Shown: positions 50,751 to 59,589, numbered from the stretch's first letter. The stretch: 64,000 bases of DNA from Chitinophaga sancti (GCF_034424315.1 NZ_CP139972.1:4898001-4962000); one strand, 5' to 3'. The notes: a model not told the origin generated them from the letters alone. Program-made: numbers and translations.

Positions 50751-53624
50751 ATGCAAAACACCAGACGCCCCGTACGTGTAATCTACCTGTGGCTCCTGAC
50801 CATTCTCCTGCCTCTTTTAGCGCAGGCACAACTTAATGGTTCCTACATCATTTCCGGCAAGATCTCCGGGGATAACAAGGAACCGCTGGCAGGTGCTTCT
50901 GTGCAGATTAAAGGTACCTCCTTCGGCGCCATTACTGACACGACCGGTGCATTTCAACTCACCGCAAACACAAAGTTTCCGTTCAAACTGGTGATTCGCC
51001 TTATTGGCTATCAACCACAGGAGTTTGATGTAAAAAACAGCGATAGTCGTTTGCAGATACAATTGGTGACCCAGAACCTGCTGGTAAACGAGGTGGTGGT
51101 TTCTGCCTCCCGTCAACAGGAAAAACTCATGAAATCTCCTGTAGCTATTGAAAAACTGGATGTGAAAGCCCTGAAAGAAACACCGGCGGCTTCCTTCTAC
51201 GATGCGATCGGGAACCTGAAAGGGGTGCAGATGACGACTGCTGGTTTGACTTTCAAAGTATTCAACACCCGTGGTTTCAATGTGCCTAACAATTTCCGCT
51301 TTATGCAGCTGGTTGATGGTGTGGATAACCAGGCAGCTACTCTGGGTGTTCCCCTGGGTAACGCCATCGGACCTACCGAGTTGGATATCCAGAGTATAGA
51401 AGTAACACCAGGTGCTTCTTCTGCATTGTATGGTATGAATGCGATTAACGGGATGTCTAACCTGATCACCAGGAACCCTTTCCAATACCAGGGTATCAGC
51501 GTGTATCAGAAGATTGGTGCTAACCACTTTGATGGTAGTGGTGGTAATCCCAAGGCACTGACCGAAACTTCTGTAAGGTATGCACAGGCATTCAAGGATA
51601 AATTTGCGTTCAAGATCAACTTCTCTTACATGCAGGGTACTGACTGGTATGCTGATAGTCACAATGACTTCAACCCGGGTACCAAAGCGAATCCTGACTT
51701 CCCTACGCTCGTAGGGGCAAATAACGTAGCCAATGACGCATGGAATAAATATGCTGACCAGAGCACTTTCCCGATCACCGATAAGAATGGTAAGGCTTAC
51801 AACGTATCCCGTACCGGATATTGGGAAAAGGACCTGGTAGGTGATTATACTGTTCGTAACCTGAAATTTGATGGTGGTCTTTATTATAAGATCACACCTA
51901 AAGTGCAGCTGTCTTATAATTATCGTGTAGGCAAGATGGATGGTTTCTTCCAGCGTGGTAACCGTATTGGTTTGAAGAATGTAGTGGTGCAGAACCATAA
52001 AATAGAATTACAGGGGCAGGATTTCACCATCCGTTCTTATATGTCTCTCGAAAATACTGGTGACTCTTATAATATGAACCCGCTGGCTGATAACCTGGAG
52101 AAGTCTTTCAAAACTGATAAAGTGTGGCAGGCAGATTATACCAAGGCCCTGAACGGTGCATTGGATGAGGGTGCAGATATTGCGGCTGCTCACCGTGCTG
52201 CACGTACTGCTGCTGATAATGGCAGATGGACACCGGGTACTGCTGCGTTTGATAAACAACTAGCACTGATCAAGAGCATCAATGACTGGGATATATACCC
52301 TACCTCCAAGGATAGTACGAATAAAAGCGGGGGAGCTGCATTGTTGCAGATGAGCCATTTCTATCATGCAGAAGGCACCTGGAACCTGCGTAAGTATGTG
52401 CATTTTGCGGATGTACTGGTAGGTGCTGATTATCGTACTTACGAGATCATTCCTGATGGTAATAACTTTGTGGATTTCACGAAAGCACTGGCTGACAGGA
52501 ATACACCGGGTGGTAAACATATATGGTATGGTAAGGCAGGTGGTTTTGTGCAGGGAAGCAAGACTTTCTTCCACGATCAGTTGAAACTGACTGCTTCTGT
52601 GAGATATGATAAGAGCCAGCAGTTTGAAGGTAAGTTCAATCCTCGTATTGCTGTGGTGTATACTACGCCGAATCAGCGTCATAATTTCAGGGCCAGCTGG
52701 CAGAATGGGTTTAGATTCCCTTCTTTGTTTGAGGCATATTCTTTCGTGAATAATGGAGGGGTGCGTCGTGTAGGTGGTTTGGCATTTATTGAAGATGGAC
52801 TAGGCTATTTTAAGAATTCCTATCTTACTTCCAGTGCTACCGCGTTTACGACTGCGGTGAATAAGATCACAAATGCGGATCCAACAGTAACGAGAGCGGA
52901 AGCTGAGGCGCAGAGTGCTGGTGTGCTGAAAGTCGCGAACCTGGATCCGATCAAACCAGAGCAGATCCATTCATTTGAGGCAGGGTATAAGAGTGTGCTG
53001 TTTGAGAATAAAGTGTTTGTGGATGTAGATGCTTATTTTAACAGTTACAAGAATTTCATCGGCCAGGTGGAGGTTGCGGTTCCGAAGACGGGTAATGTGA
53101 ATGAACCGACACAATCAGTGCTGAATCAGATGTATGATAAGCAATACCAGAACAGGTACAGGGTATGGACGAATAGTAAGTCTACTGTACAGAACTATGG
53201 TTTTGCATTAGGGGTGACTTATAATTTTGAGAAAGGATATACACTCAGTGGTAACCTGAATTATAACAACCTGACACAGGATAAGACGAAGGATGATGCG
53301 TTGATTCCGGGTTTCAATACACCGAAGTACTTTACGAATGTGAGTTTTGGGAACAGGCAGGTGTTTAAGAATGTAGGCTTCAATGTGGTATGGCACTGGC
53401 AGGATACTTTCTACTGGCAGAACCTGTTTGGTAATGGTGATGTGCCGGCTTATAGTACGGTGGATGCGCAGGTGACCTATGGGTTGCCTAAGATCCATAC
53501 TTCTGTGAAGGTAGGAGGATCGAATATCTTTAATTCGGCTTACTTCCAGTACGTAGGGGGGCCAACGATTAAGGGATTGTATTATGTGGCGATTACTTAC
53601 GATTTGCCTTTTGCAAAGAAATAA
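50751..53624 (+). CDS. TonB-dependent outer-membrane receptor
   Basis: A 957-residue outer-membrane receptor. The ATG at 50751 gives a signal peptide (basic MQNTRRPVR, hydrophobic core, cleavage near LAQAQ). Next comes a carboxypeptidase-regulatory-like domain (about 30-110: ISGKISGDNKEPLAGASVQIKG, TDTTGAFQL), then the plug (about 125-250, with NEVVVSASRQQEKL, VFNTRGFN, LVDGVDNQ, IEVTPGASSALYG) and a 22-strand barrel ending LPFAKK. SusD does not follow, so a SusCD glycan system is not supported. The following TSUP transporter shares an upstream motif, suggesting an inorganic or sulfur-containing ligand, but this is inference. Confidence 0.93.
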   Translation: MQNTRRPVRVIYLWLLTILLPLLAQAQLNGSYIISGKISGDNKEPLAGASVQIKGTSFGAITDTTGAFQLTANTKFPFKLVIRLIGYQPQEFDVKNSDSRLQIQLVTQNLLVNEVVVSASRQQEKLMKSPVAIEKLDVKALKETPAASFYDAIGNLKGVQMTTAGLTFKVFNTRGFNVPNNFRFMQLVDGVDNQAATLGVPLGNAIGPTELDIQSIEVTPGASSALYGMNAINGMSNLITRNPFQYQGISVYQKIGANHFDGSGGNPKALTETSVRYAQAFKDKFAFKINFSYMQGTDWYADSHNDFNPGTKANPDFPTLVGANNVANDAWNKYADQSTFPITDKNGKAYNVSRTGYWEKDLVGDYTVRNLKFDGGLYYKITPKVQLSYNYRVGKMDGFFQRGNRIGLKNVVVQNHKIELQGQDFTIRSYMSLENTGDSYNMNPLADNLEKSFKTDKVWQADYTKALNGALDEGADIAAAHRAARTAADNGRWTPGTAAFDKQLALIKSINDWDIYPTSKDSTNKSGGAALLQMSHFYHAEGTWNLRKYVHFADVLVGADYRTYEIIPDGNNFVDFTKALADRNTPGGKHIWYGKAGGFVQGSKTFFHDQLKLTASVRYDKSQQFEGKFNPRIAVVYTTPNQRHNFRASWQNGFRFPSLFEAYSFVNNGGVRRVGGLAFIEDGLGYFKNSYLTSSATAFTTAVNKITNADPTVTRAEAEAQSAGVLKVANLDPIKPEQIHSFEAGYKSVLFENKVFVDVDAYFNSYKNFIGQVEVAVPKTGNVNEPTQSVLNQMYDKQYQNRYRVWTNSKSTVQNYGFALGVTYNFEKGYTLSGNLNYNNLTQDKTKDDALIPGFNTPKYFTNVSFGNRQVFKNVGFNVVWHWQDTFYWQNLFGNGDVPAYSTVDAQVTYGLPKIHTSVKVGGSNIFNSAYFQYVGGPTIKGLYYVAITYDLPFAKK

Positions 53625-53628
53625 ATAA

Positions 53629-53668
53629 GCAGAAAGGGTTTTGCCTACGGCAAAACCCTTTCTGCTTT
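53629..53668 (+). terminator. Terminator after the TonB receptor gene
   Basis: AGCAGAAAGGGTTTTGCC pairs perfectly with GGCAAAACCCTTTCTGCT around TAC, five bases after the stop codon. Confidence 0.88.
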
Positions 53669-53776
53669 GGGAGCTTGCCTGCCGGCGTATTTTCATAGCA
53701 CCTTTCGGTTATTTTTCCCTTTCTAATAACTTTTTAAGGTTTGCTGCTTGGATAAACCGTTTATTCACACTACCTT

Positions 53777-53797
53777 AGTCTATAATATCTATAGACT
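53777..53797 (+). promoter_or_regulatory. Dyad AGTCTATA-N5-TATAGACT upstream of the TSUP gene
   Basis: A perfect eight-base inverted repeat with a five-base spacer, 16 bases before the ATG. It contains the ten-base sequence TCTATAGACT shared with the TonB receptor gene. The position over the promoter would fit a repressor operator. Confidence 0.45.
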
Positions 53798-53813
53798 TTA
53801 TAACTAGAGAATA

Positions 53814-54788
53814 ATGTCGCATAACGAGGAGATCGAGCAATTAGAGAATCAGGTGGCCAGTCCTGAACGCCAGGAGGTACTTATTGACCTTGTCAATGAT
53901 GACAACCGTAAGAAGCCGGGTTTATGGCTGCTGATCGGTCTTATTGCGGTAGCTGTACTTGCAGGAGTTGGAGTATTATATTATTTCAATACTTCTGAGG
54001 CTACCCATACCCGCATCTATGACTTTACGGCGCATTTGTTTACAAGAGAGGTGTTGTTCTACATCTGTGTAGGATTAGCGGCTCAGATGGTGGATGGGGC
54101 TTTAGGCATGGCATATGGGGCGACTTCTACCTCCTTACTGCTGGGTTTAGGTATACCTCCGTCTATAGCCAGTGCGAGTGTGCATGTGGCAGAGGTATTT
54201 ACCACGGGTGCTTCCGGTATTTCTCACTTCCGTTTTGGAAATGTAAATAAGAAACTGTTTATGGGACTGCTGGTACCTGGTATCATTGGGGCTGTAACGG
54301 GTGCCTTCTTATTATCCAAGGTGATTGATGGCGATATTATCAAGCCTTTTATGAGTGCCTACCTGTTGATCTTAGGTATTATCGTATTACGTAAGGCTTT
54401 TCAGAACAAGAAAGGAAAGAGCAAAACAAAGAGACTGGGCCTGCTGGCGTTGTTTGGTGGTTTTATGGATGCCATTGGCGGTGGAGGATGGGGTCCGGTT
54501 GTGACTTCTACTTTATTGAGCAAGGGTCGTTCTGCTCATTATACTATTGGGTCTGTGAATGCAGCGGAGTTTTTTATTTCCCTGAGCAGTGCAGGTACTT
54601 TCCTGTTATTTGGTGCCATTACCGGTTGGCCGGTGATCATTGGGTTGATCATTGGTGGAGTCATCGCTTCTCCTTTTGCAGCGCTGCTGGTGAGGAAGAT
54701 CAAGCGGAAACCACTGATGATTATGGTAGGGATTCTGATTATCCTGACCAGTTTACGAACTATTATTATCGCATCGTTACATCATTAA
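53814..54788 (+). CDS. TSUP/TauE-SafE-family membrane transporter
   Basis: A 324-residue protein of the TauE/SafE (TSUP) family, anion exporters or importers for sulfite, sulfonates or related compounds. It has an unusual acidic N-terminal extension (about 1-32) and one early membrane helix (about 36-56) before the eight-helix TSUP core. Core features are QMVDGALGMAYGATSTSLLLGLG, ASASVHVAEVFTTGASGISHFRFGNV and GGFMDAIGGGGWGPVVTSTLL, the two pseudo-repeats typical of the family. It stands alone between two hairpin terminators. The dyad before it is shared in part with the upstream TonB receptor gene. Confidence 0.92.
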   Translation: MSHNEEIEQLENQVASPERQEVLIDLVNDDNRKKPGLWLLIGLIAVAVLAGVGVLYYFNTSEATHTRIYDFTAHLFTREVLFYICVGLAAQMVDGALGMAYGATSTSLLLGLGIPPSIASASVHVAEVFTTGASGISHFRFGNVNKKLFMGLLVPGIIGAVTGAFLLSKVIDGDIIKPFMSAYLLILGIIVLRKAFQNKKGKSKTKRLGLLALFGGFMDAIGGGGWGPVVTSTLLSKGRSAHYTIGSVNAAEFFISLSSAGTFLLFGAITGWPVIIGLIIGGVIASPFAALLVRKIKRKPLMIMVGILIILTSLRTIIIASLHH

Positions 54789-54804
54789 TATTTTTGATAA
54801 TGGA

Positions 54805-54838
54805 AAAGGGGTTGTAATGATTACAACCCCTTTTTTTA
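54805..54838. terminator. Bidirectional terminator between TSUP and fumC
   Basis: AAAAGGGGTTGTAA pairs with TTACAACCCCTTTT, with T runs on both strands, between convergent genes. Confidence 0.9.
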
Positions 54839-54907
54839 TGCAGATAATTTGATCGCTTTTTGTAGACAATGACTCTTTTTCAATTTAAAAAATGAATCAC
54901 TTTCAAA

Positions 54908-56308
54908 TTATTTGATTTCGCCCACCATATCGATCGGGTTTACCCACGCATCAAATTCCTCAGGTTTTACATAACCCAGTTTCACCGCCATTTCTTTCAG
55001 GGTAGTACCTTCTTTATGTGCTTTCTGCGCAATCTCTGCTGCTTTGTAGTAACCGATTTTGGTATTAAGTGCGGTTACCAGCATCAGCGAGTTGTCTACG
55101 TGCTTTTTGATATTTGCATCGATCGGTTCCAGCCCGGTCGCACATTTATCGTTGAAGCTTACGCAACCATCACCGATCAGGCGGGCGGAGTGCAGGAAGT
55201 TATAGATCATGACAGGTTTGAACACGTTCAGTTCGAAGTGACCGGTAGCACCTCCAATGTTGATCGCTACATCGTTACCCATTACCTGTGCAGCAATCAT
55301 GGTGAGGGCTTCACATTGTGTAGGGTTTACTTTACCAGGCATGATGGAAGAACCTGGTTCATTGTCAGGGATGTGGAGTTCGCCGATACCTGAGCGTGGG
55401 CCGGAGCTGAGCATACGGATATCGTTTGCGATCTTCATCAGGCTTACTGCTACAGTTTTGAGTGCACCATGCGCTTCTACGATTGCATCGTGAGCTGCCA
55501 GGGCTTCAAATTTGTTTTCAGCAGTGATGAAAGGGAGGCTGGTGAGCTTAGCGATGTGTTTTGCTACATTCTCAGAATAGCCAATTGGGGTATTGATGCC
55601 CGTACCTACGGCAGTACCACCCAATGCCAGTTCGCTCAGGTGAGCGAGGGTATTGTTGATGGCTCTCAGGCCGTGATCCAGTTGAGATACATAGCCACTG
55701 ATTTCCTGCCCCAGGGTAAGGGGGGTAGCATCCATGAAGTGGGTACGACCTATTTTCACCACATGCTTGAAGGCTTCAGCCTTTTCAGCCAGGGTAGCGC
55801 GCAGCTTCCTGATGCCCGGGATGGTTACCTCGATCAGCATTTTGTAAGCCGCGATGTGCATTGCGGTAGGGAAGGTATCGTTGGATGACTGTGACTTATT
55901 CACATCGTCATTCGGGTGTATCACTTTATCTTTATCGGTGAGCTTACCACCATTGTTTACATGGGCACGGTAGGCGATCACTTCATTTACGTTCATGTTG
56001 GACTGGGTACCTGAACCGGTCTGCCATACTACCAGCGGGAATTGGTCATTCAGTTTGCCAGCGAGGATTTCATCGCAGGCGTTGCCGATAAGAGTGGCTT
56101 TTTCCTGGGAGAGTACGCCAGCATCCAGGTTAGTAAGTGCAGCGGCTTTTTTGAGGTATGCAAATGCCTGGATGATTTCTTTAGGCATTCTGTTAATATC
56201 CTGTGCTATCCTGAAATTGTCGATAGAACGTTGGGTTTGAGCACCATAATAAGCGTCAACTGGTACTTGTACCTCGCCCATCGTATCCTTCTCTATTCTA
56301 TATTCCAT
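54908..56308 (-). CDS. fumC: Class II fumarate hydratase
   Basis: A 466-residue iron-independent fumarase that hydrates fumarate to malate in the TCA cycle. The opening [25 protein letters not shown], the substrate-site [13 protein letters not shown] and the signature loop [15 protein letters not shown] are all present, with [14 protein letters not shown] just before the latter. The length matches the family. The start ATG lies 21 bases behind a perfect -7 box. The aspartase relatives are excluded by overall pattern and length, though a fumarase/aspartase distinction needs care; the TGTGIN and HLAELA-type spacing favours fumarase. Confidence 0.94.
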   Translation of the reverse strand: MEYRIEKDTMGEVQVPVDAYYGAQTQRSIDNFRIAQDINRMPKEIIQAFAYLKKAAALTNLDAGVLSQEKATLIGNACDEILAGKLNDQFPLVVWQTGSGTQSNMNVNEVIAYRAHVNNGGKLTDKDKVIHPNDDVNKSQSSNDTFPTAMHIAAYKMLIEVTIPGIRKLRATLAEKAEAFKHVVKIGRTHFMDATPLTLGQEISGYVSQLDHGLRAINNTLAHLSELALGGTAVGTGINTPIGYSENVAKHIAKLTSLPFITAENKFEALAAHDAIVEAHGALKTVAVSLMKIANDIRMLSSGPRSGIGELHIPDNEPGSSIMPGKVNPTQCEALTMIAAQVMGNDVAINIGGATGHFELNVFKPVMIYNFLHSARLIGDGCVSFNDKCATGLEPIDANIKKHVDNSLMLVTALNTKIGYYKAAEIAQKAHKEGTTLKEMAVKLGYVKPEEFDAWVNPIDMVGEIK

Positions 56309-56329
56309 AATGCTTGATTTTTTGCGTTA

Positions 56330-56337
56330 CAAACGTA
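56330..56337 (-). promoter_or_regulatory. -7 promoter box (TACGTTTG) of fumC
   Basis: Exact TAnnTTTG on the minus strand, 21 bases before the fumC ATG, at the edge of the repeat array. The -33 region lies next to the first repeat unit. Confidence 0.55.
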
Positions 56338-56358
56338 CTAAATGTCGGTAAAAAAATG

Positions 56359-56830
56359 GCTTGTACAGGCTAAAATTGGGGTGAATGAATGAAAAGAGGC
56401 CAATGGGGGCTGGCAATGGATGGCCTGTACAAGCGGGCTATGGTAACAATGGCCTGATATAGGATAGGTAAAAATAAGGGAGGGGTGAATGGATAAAAAA
56501 GGCCCTGATAGGGCCTGATGGGCTATGGGCAAATGAATGAAACCAGGTTAATGGATGGCCGGACCGGCAAAAAATCTTTGGGGGAAGATGGATGAAGGAT
56601 GCCTTTTGCAGGCAATTATTTTCGGGGGCGAATGGATGAAGGATGCCTTTGAAAGGCGATGATCTTTCGGGGGTGGATGAAAAATGCCTTTTTTACGGGC
56701 AGTGGTTTTCGGGGGCGAATGGATGAATGGTGCTGGTACCGGCTAAAAATTCGGGGGCGAATGAATGAAGCAATGTCAATGAGCGCCAGTACCAGCTGTT
56801 ATTTTCGGGGGCGAACAGATGAAAAAATAG
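56359..56830 (+). repeat. Degenerate tandem array of GGGGGCGAATGGATGAA units with palindromic spacers
   Basis: About ten units, G-run starts at about 56378, 56405, 56482, 56526, 56580, 56624, 56669, 56711, 56753 and 56807, spaced mostly 42-54 bases. The core is TTTCGGGGGCGAATGGATGAA, best kept from 56578 onward and decayed towards fumC. Each core is followed by a variable segment that often forms a short hairpin with GGC/GCC ends: GGCCCT-GAT-AGGGCC (56501-56515), GCCGG-A-CCGGC (56558-56568), GCCTT-TGA-AAGGC (56645-56657). GCTTGTACAGGC (56359-56370) and GCCTGTACAAGC (56423-56434) are exact inverse copies. There is no cas gene or transposase nearby. No supported gene spans it. Confidence 0.8.
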
Positions 56831-57201
56831 TTGCAGGAGGGTTCCGGGCTAATCAGCTGGATGGAAACCTGCCTATAATATCCTTTGGGGTCACAATAAC
56901 GGCTGAGACTATCAACCTTGTAAAGGTCAGCCTTCCCTCCCGGTGCGGTTAAATCCGCTAGCGCACTTCCCGGGAGGGGGGCTTGTTGGGTTGTCCCCCC
57001 CAACATATAATGTGACTTTGATAAAGGGGTTAAAGAAATCGATATATCAAAAGTAAGTCAGCCCGCCAGCTACAGGAAATACATTACACCGATCCATCTT
57101 TTCAAGGTACGGATAGCAGGATTGCAGGTATTTTTAAAATATGGGGATCAGGATACGGTGATCCATAAGAGGCATATCCTCATTTAAAGTACAAATGCTG
57201 A
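56831..57201. other. Gene-free palindromic block downstream of the repeat array
   Basis: It holds nested stems: GGCTGA (56901-56906) with TCAGCC (56927-56932); CCCTCCCGG (56935-56943) with CCGGGAGGG (56970-56978) enclosing GTGCG/CGCAC and GCGG/CCGC; and G6/C6 runs at 56976-57000 that can compete with the previous stem. From 57010 to 57201 I see only a stem GGATCA / TGATCC (57145-57164), possibly the 3' end of the enoyl-CoA hydratase transcript. No coding region is supported. Confidence 0.6.
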
Positions 57202-57978
57202 TTATTCTCCAGTGAATGAAGCAGGTCTTTTTTCAATGAAAGCGGAAGCGCCTTCCTGCATATCTTTTGTAGCAAAACAGGCAGCAAATTCATTGATTTC
57301 CAGCTCATATCCATCTACATCTTTGTCAACCGCACCATTTGCACACTTGATCACTCTTGCAATTGCCAGCGGTGCTTTTGCATGAATTTTTGCGAGTATT
57401 TCTCTTGTTTTTGTGAGTAATTCTTCTGGTGCTACTACATGATTCACGAGGCCCCAATGGAAGGCATCCTGAGCATTGATCATATCGGCAGTCATCATCA
57501 GTTCCATTGCCTTTCCTTTGCCAATGAGGGTCGTGAGACGTTGGGTACCACCATATCCCGGAATGATGCCAAGGTTCACTTCCGGCTGACCGAATTTTGC
57601 ATTGGTTGCAGCGATGCGAAAGTGACAGGCCATGGCAAGTTCACAGCCACCACCCAGTGCAAATCCATTTACTGCTGCAATAATAGGTTTGGGGCAATCT
57701 TCAATACGCTTGAAGATCATGTGACCTTTGTTCGCCAGTTCTACTCCCTGCTGTGGAGATAAGCTCAGGAATTCTGAAATATCTGCACCGGCCACGAATG
57801 CTTTTTCTCCAGTACCAGTGATGACTGCACTTTTTATCTCTCCGTTTTTATATACCTCATCTATGGCAAGAGCTAGTTCTGCCATTACCTGCCGGTTCAG
57901 GGCATTCATTTTATCCGGGCGGTTAATGAAGATGAAAAGGGTGTGATTGTCTATGGTAGTATTGATCGTTTGGTACAT
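57202..57978 (-). CDS. Enoyl-CoA hydratase/isomerase family protein
   Basis: A 258-residue crotonase-fold enzyme, likely hydrating enoyl-CoA in fatty-acid breakdown. Features are FINRPDKMNALN near the N-terminus, AGADISEFLSL (oxyanion loop), AVNGFALGGGCELAMACH and QPEVNLGIIPGYGGTQRL, where the Glu residue in QPEVNL and that in the ELAMA region fall at the expected catalytic places. The C-terminus has the usual EGASAFIEKRPASF. Isomerases and other crotonases cannot be excluded, but the pattern fits short-chain enoyl-CoA hydratase. It stands alone, with the repeat block downstream. Confidence 0.92.
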   Translation of the reverse strand: MYQTINTTIDNHTLFIFINRPDKMNALNRQVMAELALAIDEVYKNGEIKSAVITGTGEKAFVAGADISEFLSLSPQQGVELANKGHMIFKRIEDCPKPIIAAVNGFALGGGCELAMACHFRIAATNAKFGQPEVNLGIIPGYGGTQRLTTLIGKGKAMELMMTADMINAQDAFHWGLVNHVVAPEELLTKTREILAKIHAKAPLAIARVIKCANGAVDKDVDGYELEINEFAACFATKDMQEGASAFIEKRPASFTGE

Positions 57979-58081
57979 GGTTTTTCTGTTTGGATAACTA
58001 ATGTAAGGAATTTTTAGGCGCCATCACTGATAGGATATTAACATTCAACTATTCTACCATACAAGCAAGCCACTCATTAAA

Positions 58082-58114
58082 AAATCCTTCTCAATCATTG
58101 ACAGAGAAGGATTT
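58082..58114 (-). terminator. Terminator on the minus strand after the outer-membrane protein gene
   Basis: AAATCCTTCTC pairs with GAGAAGGATTT around 11 bases, followed on the minus strand by TTTTTTAATG. It lies about 110 bases after the stop at 58227, so the 3' untranslated region contains the 11-base repeats. Confidence 0.75.
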
Positions 58115-58153
58115 CATAATTTCAATACTCAGTAAATGCTATTGAAATATACA

Positions 58154-58208
58154 AGCATCGAACTAGCATCGAACTAGCGTCGAACAAGCGAGGGCATAGC
58201 ATCAAACA
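58154..58208. repeat. Five 11-base tandem units
   Basis: Consecutive units AGCATCGAACT, AGCATCGAACT, AGCGTCGAACA, AGCGAGGGCAT and AGCATCAAACA. The first two are identical and the fourth is the most changed. They lie in the 3' untranslated region of the minus-strand outer-membrane protein gene. Confidence 0.8.
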
Positions 58209-58226
58209 CGTGAAAATAATATCAGG

Positions 58227-58961
58227 CTAGTGATGGAGATGCCTAAAATGACCATAATTCTTGATCCACGGATCTCTGAAATCGTAGGTCAGGGTCACCA
58301 GGAAAATTTTAGCTGCTACATTACGATAAGGGTAGGTGGCTACACCTGCTACGGTTTGTTTATAATCTTTGTTGAAGAAGTCATTTGGATAGTACTGCAC
58401 TTTCAGGCCTATACCGGGGTAAAAGCGGAAACCGGCGAACAGGGAGGGCATGAGCAGGGGGGTGCGGTCACTGAACCATTCATTGAATTTCTTTACTTTT
58501 TTACCATCTACGAATTGTTTTTCCTTGTAGTTAAAAGCAAGGTCATACTGACCACCCAGGAAGAAAAAGAAATTCTGCCCTCTTACATCTCCTATTTTGA
58601 TACCGAAAGGCACGCCCAGGGTGTATACACGGCGTTTCAGCTTTATATCCAGCGAATCGCTTGCTTTGGTGATGATCCCAATATTTTTGATGTTGATACC
58701 GGAAAAGATGCCGAACCATTTGGTGACATCATAATTATAGTTGCGGCCCATATTAAAGAAGAAGGTAAAACGGGGAACGGTGCTAACATGTTCTCCAGCA
58801 TATTTTACATCGCCAAAGGTGAGGATCGGACCATCGCCGCCAATGGATGGGTATACGTGCTGGCGGAGTTTTACAGGTTTTTGTTCAGTGGAATCCTGGG
58901 CATATACTGCAAAGTAGCACAGGCAGCATATGAGGGCAAACAGGGTGTATTTTAAGTTCAT
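58227..58961 (-). CDS. Predicted outer-membrane protein
   Basis: A 244-residue protein with a signal peptide (MNLKYTLFALICCLCYFAVYAQ, cleavage near residue 22) and a mature part of aromatic-rich strands: FTFFFNMGRNYNYD, WFGIFSGINIKNIGI, VYTLGVPFGIKIG, FFFFLGGQYDLAFNYKEK, LFAGFRFYPGIGLKVQYYPNDFF and a final FLVTLTYDFRD. It looks like an outer-membrane barrel, but no named family is recognised. It is a single-gene unit with a long 3' untranslated region. Role unknown. Confidence 0.8.
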   Translation of the reverse strand: MNLKYTLFALICCLCYFAVYAQDSTEQKPVKLRQHVYPSIGGDGPILTFGDVKYAGEHVSTVPRFTFFFNMGRNYNYDVTKWFGIFSGINIKNIGIITKASDSLDIKLKRRVYTLGVPFGIKIGDVRGQNFFFFLGGQYDLAFNYKEKQFVDGKKVKKFNEWFSDRTPLLMPSLFAGFRFYPGIGLKVQYYPNDFFNKDYKQTVAGVATYPYRNVAAKIFLVTLTYDFRDPWIKNYGHFRHLHH

Positions 58962-59014
58962 GCTTTCTTCTTTTTTAAAAAAGACGACCGGGTATGCAAA
59001 AGGTTACAGAAATT

Positions 59015-59434
59015 TTAGAAATTTCTGTGCGATGCTACCCATTCGTGGATATAAGTGGCAATATCCTCGGTGCGGGTACCGGGTGGAAATAGTTTGCCAA
59101 CCCCCATTTCATTGAGTGTGTGCATATCAGTTTCAGGAATGATACCGCCACCAGTCAGCAGTACATCGTCCATGCTTTTTTCTTTCATGATGGCCATAAT
59201 GCGGGGAAATACGGTCATGTGGGCACCGGAAAGAATGCTAACGCCAATGGCGTCCACGTCTTCCTGGAGCGCTGCGCTCACCACCATTTCCGGTGTTTGG
59301 CGAAGGCCGGTGTAAATCACTTCCATGCCGGCGTCGCGGAGGGCGGCGGCGATCACTTTAGCACCACGATCATGGCCATCGAGGCCGACTTTGGCCACGA
59401 GGACGCGGATAGGGCGTTGTGAGGGGTTGACCAT
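59015..59434 (-). CDS. Stand-alone cobalamin-binding protein, methylmalonyl-CoA-mutase type
   Basis: A 139-residue protein that is only the B12-binding Rossmann domain of mutases. [25 protein letters not shown] carries the Asp-x-His-x-x-Gly motif that holds the cobalt ligand His. [18 protein letters not shown] and [12 protein letters not shown] are the other cofactor-loop segments. No catalytic TIM-barrel half is nearby, so it must pair with a mutase large subunit elsewhere or serve in delivery or sensing of cobalamin. The methylmalonyl-CoA epimerase at 42.1 kb belongs to the same route. The start ATG lies behind a near-consensus TACATTTA box. Confidence 0.92.
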   Translation of the reverse strand: MVNPSQRPIRVLVAKVGLDGHDRGAKVIAAALRDAGMEVIYTGLRQTPEMVVSAALQEDVDAIGVSILSGAHMTVFPRIMAIMKEKSMDDVLLTGGGIIPETDMHTLNEMGVGKLFPPGTRTEDIATYIHEWVASHRNF

Positions 59435-59558
59435 TTTATTTTGCAGTTTTTCCGTGAATTGATTTCCTAAATGTACGATTCTCTTAAAAAGAGAAAAACC
59501 TGTATTAATACAATTTGGTTTTCAAGCCTGCCGCAGGCCATTTCCCCTCAATTTTCGT

Positions 59559-59566
59559 TACATTTG
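59559..59566 (+). promoter_or_regulatory. -7 promoter box (TACATTTG) of glnS
   Basis: Exact TAnnTTTG, 23 bases before the glnS ATG at 59590, supporting that start over an upstream frame. Confidence 0.6.
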
Positions 59567-59589
59567 CCGACCGAAATAATTTAAACCTT

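Noticed and set aside
50751..53624. SusC-type receptor of a glycan-use locus
   Set aside because: No SusD gene follows; the next gene is a TSUP transporter. The protein is therefore called only a TonB-dependent receptor.
56359..56830. CRISPR-like array
   Set aside because: Core copies are imperfect, spacers are short palindromes of uneven length, and no cas genes are near.
56881..56935. CTGAGA after a GGGG run, resembling the start of a thiamine (TPP) riboswitch
   Set aside because: The second conserved segment (GAACCTGAT and the following loop) is missing, no thiamine gene is downstream, and the CTGAGA lies in a simple stem with TCAGCC.
59515..59589. Longer N-terminus for glnS
   Set aside because: The added part is upstream of and includes the -7 promoter box, and known GlnS proteins start near the later ATG.
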